Assembly (NCBI GenBank): GCA_949372635.1
Contig: CASIAB010000007.1
Location: forward strand, 248,001 to 312,000
Origin: an uncultured Pseudomonadales bacterium
Lineage (GTDB): Bacteria; Pseudomonadota; Gammaproteobacteria; Pseudomonadales; Pseudohongiellaceae
Length of the DNA: 64,000 nt
Direction of reading: 5' to 3'
Positions 59,528 to 64,000 of the stretch are shown in pieces. The translations under genes and the position numbers were made by a program. Position 1 is the stretch's first letter, and each line of letters opens with the position of its first letter. The notes under the pieces are model-generated. The model searched no databases, was not told the origin of the DNA, and was given only the letters and a program-made list of their open reading frames with translations.

Positions 59528-61531
59528 ATGGCAAAACAAGCTGTGTCACGTAAACAGGGCGCCAACGCAATTCGTGCGTTAAGCATGGATGCAGTACAGA
59601 AGGCCAAATCGGGTCACCCCGGTGCCCCCATGGGAATGGCAGACATAGCACAGGTGCTTTGGTGCGATTTCCTAAAGCACAATCCTGGCAATCCGAAGTG
59701 GTTTAATCGCGATCGATTCGTGCTATCCAATGGACATGGCTCGATGCTGATCTATTCTCTGTTGCATCTGACAGGCTACGATCTGTCTAATGACGACCTG
59801 CAACAGTTCCGTCAGCTGGATTCCAAAACACCTGGTCACCCCGAATATGGCTATACACCTGGCGTAGAAACTACTACTGGGCCACTGGGTCAGGGGCTTG
59901 CCAACGGGGTGGGAATGGCAATTGCTGAGAAGACCCTCGGCGCACAATTTAATCGCGATGGTCATGAGGTCGTAGATCATAATACCTATGTGTTTGTTGG
60001 TGATGGCTGTCTGATGGAAGGCATCTCGCACGAGGTCTGTTCCCTTGCCGGCACGCTGAACCTAGGCAAGCTGATTGTGTTTTACGATGACAATGGAATT
60101 TCTATCGATGGAGAGGTTCAGGAATGGTTCGCAGATGACACCAGTAAGCGATTCGACGCCTATGGCTGGCAGACATTGTCAGTAGATGGACACGATCCAG
60201 AAGCAATTAGTGAAGCCATAAAACAAAGCATAAGTGAGATCACACGGCCGACTCTGATTGGCTGCAAGACAATTATTGGTTTTGGCTCTCCGAAAAAACA
60301 AGGCACGAATGGAATTCATGGCTCGCCTCTGGGCGATGACGAGGTTGCAGCTACCAGAGAAGCGCTGGATTGGCCGCATGCACCCTTCGCAATACCTGAG
60401 GAAATCAAGCAAGCTTGGGATGGAACAGAACAGGGGTTTATTGCAGAGTCAGCCTGGAAAGAGAAGCTCGTCATCTATGAGGAAGAGTATCCAGAGCTCG
60501 CTATGGAATTGGTACGCAGATTGAAGGGCCAGCTGCCGGGCTATTTCAGCGCGATGGCGGATAAATTTATCGCCAAGTGTCAGCTTAGCGACGACAATAT
60601 TCCAAGCCGCAAAGCTTCACAAAATTCTATAGAAGCCTACGCCGCGCTGCTGCCTGAACTAATTGGTGGCTCCGCAGATTTGACTGGGTCCAACCTAACG
60701 AACTGGTCTGGTAGTTCTGCGATCTCGCAGAAGGCAGACGGCAACTATATCTACTATGGTGTTAGAGAATTTGGGATGAGCGCCATCGCCACAGGTATGG
60801 CGCTGCACGGTGGATTCATTCCCTATACCGCAACATTCCTGATCTTCATGGAATACGCTCGCAATGCTGTCAGAATGTCAGCGCTAATGAAGCAGCAGAG
60901 TATATTCGTCTATACCCACGACTCTATCGGACAGGGCGAGGATGGACCAACTCACCAACCGATTGAGCAACTCGCAAACCTTCGTACTACACCGAATATG
61001 TCAGTGTGGCGTCCCTGTGACAATGTAGAATCTGCCGTAGCCTGGAAGGCCGCGATCGAAAAGCAGAGCGGGCCTACAAGTCTAGTTCTCTCCCGACAGA
61101 ATTTGCCGCATCAAGCGCGTAGCGATGAACAAGTTCAAGATATCTCACGTGGCGCCTATATTCTTAAGGACTGTGAGGGAGAACCTTCAGTAATCGTCTT
61201 GGCCACAGGCTCGGAAGTCGCTATAAGCCTGGCTGCGGTGGAAAGTCTACAAGCAGAAGGCGTGAAGGCTCGGCTCGTATCTATTCCCTGCGTCGATGTC
61301 TTTGAAGCACAAAATGCAGAATATCGGGAGCAGGTATTACCGAATGTAGTACGCCATCGCATAGCCGTAGAAGCAGCCGGAGTAGATTACTGGCACAAGC
61401 TAGTAGGCCTCGATGGCAAAGTCATCGGTATGCGCACTTTCGGCGAATCTGCACCAGGGGCTGTACTAATGGAGCACTTTGGCTTCACCGCTGAGAATAT
61501 AGTAGCCACCGCGAAGTCTTTCGTCTCGTGA
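59528..61531 (+). CDS. tkt: Transketolase
   Basis: A 667-residue TPP enzyme with [18 protein letters not shown], the TPP motif [18 protein letters not shown] and [18 protein letters not shown], the pyrimidine domain around YVREFG-like [16 protein letters not shown] and TQDS-type [15 protein letters not shown]. Start ATG 59528 follows AAGGAA. It links the pentose-phosphate pathway with the epd-pgk genes downstream. Confidence 0.97.
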   Translation: MAKQAVSRKQGANAIRALSMDAVQKAKSGHPGAPMGMADIAQVLWCDFLKHNPGNPKWFNRDRFVLSNGHGSMLIYSLLHLTGYDLSNDDLQQFRQLDSKTPGHPEYGYTPGVETTTGPLGQGLANGVGMAIAEKTLGAQFNRDGHEVVDHNTYVFVGDGCLMEGISHEVCSLAGTLNLGKLIVFYDDNGISIDGEVQEWFADDTSKRFDAYGWQTLSVDGHDPEAISEAIKQSISEITRPTLIGCKTIIGFGSPKKQGTNGIHGSPLGDDEVAATREALDWPHAPFAIPEEIKQAWDGTEQGFIAESAWKEKLVIYEEEYPELAMELVRRLKGQLPGYFSAMADKFIAKCQLSDDNIPSRKASQNSIEAYAALLPELIGGSADLTGSNLTNWSGSSAISQKADGNYIYYGVREFGMSAIATGMALHGGFIPYTATFLIFMEYARNAVRMSALMKQQSIFVYTHDSIGQGEDGPTHQPIEQLANLRTTPNMSVWRPCDNVESAVAWKAAIEKQSGPTSLVLSRQNLPHQARSDEQVQDISRGAYILKDCEGEPSVIVLATGSEVAISLAAVESLQAEGVKARLVSIPCVDVFEAQNAEYREQVLPNVVRHRIAVEAAGVDYWHKLVGLDGKVIGMRTFGESAPGAVLMEHFGFTAENIVATAKSFVS

Positions 61532-61581
61532 TTCTATATATAATAAAAAATCGGCTAGTTCTCTCAGCTCGGTAAATACAT

Positions 61582-62610
61582 ATGGCCTATCGCATCGCAA
61601 TTAACGGATACGGCCGCATAGGCCGCTGTGTGCTGCGTGCGTTTTATGAATCAACCGACTATGCCGACATGCAACTCGTTGCGATCAACGACCTTGCCGA
61701 CATTGCAAATCTGTCTCATCTCACTCGTTATGACAGCACTCATGGTCGCTTTCTGGGAACAGTCGAAACGAGTAACGAGAGTTCTGAAAAAACTTTGATC
61801 GTGAATGGCGATGAGATTCGCGTATTTAACGAACCAAACGTTGGTAAGCTTCCTTGGTCCGATCTAGATGTTGATCTGGTTATGGAATGTAGCGGCGCAT
61901 TTAAAGATCGTGCAACTGCTGCGTTACATATTACTGGTGGCGCCAAAAAAGTACTGTTCTCGCAACCAGCTGAAAGTGACGTCGATGCCACTCTAGTTTT
62001 TGGTATCAATCACACAACATTGAAGCCGAATGCTGAAATAGTATCTAACGCGTCCTGCACTACGAATTGCATCGTGCCGGTCTTGAAGACAATAAATGAA
62101 GCATTCAAAATCGAGTCGGGTGCTATTACCACGATTCATTCTGCGATGAACGATCAACCAGTTATCGACAGCTATCACGATGATGATCTGCGTAAGACGC
62201 GCAGCGCAATGCAATCGATAATTCCCGTCGGTACAGCCCTGGCTAAGGGCATTGAAAGAATCCTTCCAGAGCTAACCGGACTACTCGAAGCGCAAGCAAT
62301 TAGGGTTCCAACTCTGAATGTTTCTCTTATGGACCTAACATTATCCGTAGCCACTACTACAAATGTAGAGGAAGTGAATCGCGCGATTCGCGAGGCCAGC
62401 GCAAGCCTGCCTGCGAATGTGCTGGGCTTCACCGATGAGCCGCTCGCGTCTTGCGATTTCAATCACGATCCGCGTTCGGCAATCGTCGATATGAATCACA
62501 CAAGTGTGGCGAACGGCGACCTGATTAAGCTATTCGTCTGGTTTGACAACGAATGGGCGTACGCAAACAGGATGCTGGATGTAGCTAAGTATATGAGCTC
62601 AAATAAATGA
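61582..62610 (+). CDS. epd: Erythrose-4-phosphate dehydrogenase (GAPDH superfamily)
   Basis: A 342-residue enzyme with NAD motif INGYGRIGRCVLRA, catalytic Cys in SNASCTTNCIVPVL and TTIHSAMNDQPVIDSYH. Compared with E. coli sequences as I recall them, AINDLADIANLSHLTRYDS, the IHSAM-x-DQ segment and CDFNHDPRSAIVD match Epd better than GapA. The transketolase gene just upstream makes erythrose-4-phosphate. A GAPDH activity cannot be excluded. Confidence 0.88.
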   Translation: MAYRIAINGYGRIGRCVLRAFYESTDYADMQLVAINDLADIANLSHLTRYDSTHGRFLGTVETSNESSEKTLIVNGDEIRVFNEPNVGKLPWSDLDVDLVMECSGAFKDRATAALHITGGAKKVLFSQPAESDVDATLVFGINHTTLKPNAEIVSNASCTTNCIVPVLKTINEAFKIESGAITTIHSAMNDQPVIDSYHDDDLRKTRSAMQSIIPVGTALAKGIERILPELTGLLEAQAIRVPTLNVSLMDLTLSVATTTNVEEVNRAIREASASLPANVLGFTDEPLASCDFNHDPRSAIVDMNHTSVANGDLIKLFVWFDNEWAYANRMLDVAKYMSSNK

Positions 62611-62647
62611 ACAAGCCGTTACAGCTTTTACTTGGAATTAGTCACTA

Positions 62648-63829
62648 ATGTCATTCTTACGCATGGATCAACAAAATCTCGAAGGGAAGAGGGTTCTTAT
62701 ACGCGAGGATCTGAACGTAGCCATTAATGACGGGGTGATTAGCAACGACACCAGAATCAGAGCGACACTACCCACTATCGAAATGGCGCGAGCAGCAGGT
62801 GCAGAAGTAATTTTAATGTCGCATTTAGGTAGGCCGGTTGAGGCGAAGCCGATCGAGGAGCAGGATGATTTTTCGATGCAGCCGGTGGCCGATAGGTTAG
62901 CAAAATTGCTCGATTGTGACGTTCAGCTCAATCGCGACTATCTATCTACGACTCCGGCTAGCCGTGGCCCTGGTAGCGTCACGCTATTAGAAAATGTGCG
63001 CATTAACGCCGGCGAAAAGGCCAACGATGATGTACTTGCTAAAAGTTATGCGGCACTGTGCGATGTATTCGTAATGGATGCCTTCGGTACGGCACACCGC
63101 GCACAAGCCAGCACTCATGGTGTTGCGAAGTACGCGCTTACCGCCTGCGCGGGCCTGCTACTCGCCAGTGAGCTCGATGCCCTCGAACGCTCTCTCAAGA
63201 ATCCAGAAAGACCCATGTTAGCGATAGTGGGAGGGGCGAAGGTCTCAAGCAAATTGGAAGTGCTTAAGAATCTATCGACCGAAGTTGATCAACTCATCGT
63301 AGGAGGCGGCATAGCGAATACTTTTCTAGCGGCAGCTGGTGTAAATGTGGGGAAGTCATTGTTCGAGCGAGATCTTATCGACACAGCTAAAGAATTAATG
63401 GGTACAACTTCCATTCCAATGCCCACTGATGTCGTTGTTGCAAAAGAATTCGCTGTGAATGCAGTCGCAGTAACGAGGTTGGTCACCGATATCGAAGACG
63501 ATGACATTATCCTAGATATAGGGCCGGTAACGGCGAGGCACTTTGCGGAAATTATCGGTAATATGAAAACGATAATCTGGAATGGACCGGTTGGCGTGTT
63601 CGAGTTCGAACAATTCTCAAAAGGTACGCAGGCGGTTGCGAAAGCGATAGCCGATAGCGCTGGGTTTTCAATCGCAGGCGGTGGAGAAACCATCGCGGCG
63701 ATAGATAAATATGCAATTACAGATAAAGTCTCTTATATCTCAACGGGAGGCGGTGCTTTTCTAGAATACGTACAGGGGGCTGTTTTGCCCGCGGTAGAAA
63801 TTCTGGAAAAAAAAGCCAGCGAAGGTTAG
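62648..63829 (+). CDS. pgk: Phosphoglycerate kinase
   Basis: A 393-residue kinase with [26 protein letters not shown], the catalytic-loop [15 protein letters not shown] and the nucleotide segment [18 protein letters not shown], then GGGETIAAI. Usual length. It lies 37 bases after epd and 67 before fba. Confidence 0.97.
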   Translation: MSFLRMDQQNLEGKRVLIREDLNVAINDGVISNDTRIRATLPTIEMARAAGAEVILMSHLGRPVEAKPIEEQDDFSMQPVADRLAKLLDCDVQLNRDYLSTTPASRGPGSVTLLENVRINAGEKANDDVLAKSYAALCDVFVMDAFGTAHRAQASTHGVAKYALTACAGLLLASELDALERSLKNPERPMLAIVGGAKVSSKLEVLKNLSTEVDQLIVGGGIANTFLAAAGVNVGKSLFERDLIDTAKELMGTTSIPMPTDVVVAKEFAVNAVAVTRLVTDIEDDDIILDIGPVTARHFAEIIGNMKTIIWNGPVGVFEFEQFSKGTQAVAKAIADSAGFSIAGGGETIAAIDKYAITDKVSYISTGGGAFLEYVQGAVLPAVEILEKKASEG

Positions 63830-63896
63830 TTTTTCTTAAAAATTTGAACTTGTAAATTTACTGACAAAGAATAAAAAAGAGAACTGAGGACGAATC

Positions 63897-64000
63897 ATGG
63901 CATTAATTAGTTTAAGACAATTGTTAGATCATGCTGCAGAACATAATTACGGTGTTCCGGCTTTCAATGTAAATAATCTCGAACAGATTCGCGCTATTAT
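63897..64000 (+). CDS. fba: Class II fructose-bisphosphate aldolase, N-terminal part
   Basis: The first 34 residues ([20 protein letters not shown], then [13 protein letters not shown]) match the start of class II aldolases, and the gene runs off the right edge. The epd-pgk-fba order is the common one. Confidence 0.92.
   Translation, partial: MALISLRQLLDHAAEHNYGVPAFNVNNLEQIRAI

Overview
The window looks like a chromosomal segment of a marine-type gammaproteobacterium of the broad Pseudomonas/Cellvibrio kind. From memory of Pseudomonas genomes, three blocks are typically syntenic there: znu-polA-engB-cytochrome c4-dsbA at the left, comM-ubiK-glnK-amtB near 50-53 kb, and metF-ahcY-metK with tkt-epd-pgk-fba at the right. 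Species cannot be named from the sequence alone.

Left part (1-18.2 kb): the end of a SCO family gene, a zinc uptake system (znuB, znuC, divergent znuA), DNA polymerase I, the GTPase EngB, a diheme cytochrome c4 and DsbA. A ten-gene type II secretion operon follows (gspL-M-E-F-D-G-H-I-J-K), tightly packed with overlapping starts. No gspC or gspN is in the operon.

Middle part (18.2-47 kb) is an accessory cell-surface region. It holds an O-antigen-type ABC exporter (wzt, wzm), a PIG-L type deacetylase, and a type I secretion operon (ABC ATPase, HlyD, TolC and an unknown 183-residue protein). Next come a Crp-family regulator, a FecR-domain protein, a CHASE2 nucleotide cyclase and a TPR/beta-barrel protein. 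These are followed by a cysteine-free, Ala/Thr-rich protein of about 1,360 residues resembling an S-layer protein, a SapC family protein, a serralysin-like metalloprotease, and a damaged second sapC. The region ends with a GspC-like protein and sugar genes (a broken glycosyltransferase, an epimerase, rmlA-C-D-B). The likely sense is an S-layer or surface-coat system: type I secretion exports the coat protein, the O-antigen genes provide a possible anchor, and a cyclase plus a Crp-family protein regulate it. Sites of the form TGTGA-N6-TCACA lie in front of the coat gene and between the Crp-like gene and fecR, each with a -10-like box 21 nt away.

Right part (47-64 kb): a secreted matrixin-like protease, two cytochrome c5-like genes, a decayed comM, ubiK, and glnK-amtB behind a sigma-54 promoter with an NtrC-like site. 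A gene-less stretch then holds a third CRP-type promoter that may drive a small RNA. Next are rsmE, the S-adenosylmethionine cycle operon (sahR-metK-ahcY-metF) with a perfect 24-nt palindromic operator, and tkt-epd-pgk with the start of fba.

Reading frames are clean in 1-28 kb and 54-64 kb, but about fifteen frameshifts fall between 28.4 and 53.4 kb. Several are single-base changes next to short homopolymers and sometimes cancel out, which suggests assembly or sequencing errors. comM, the glycosyltransferase and the second sapC look truly decayed.
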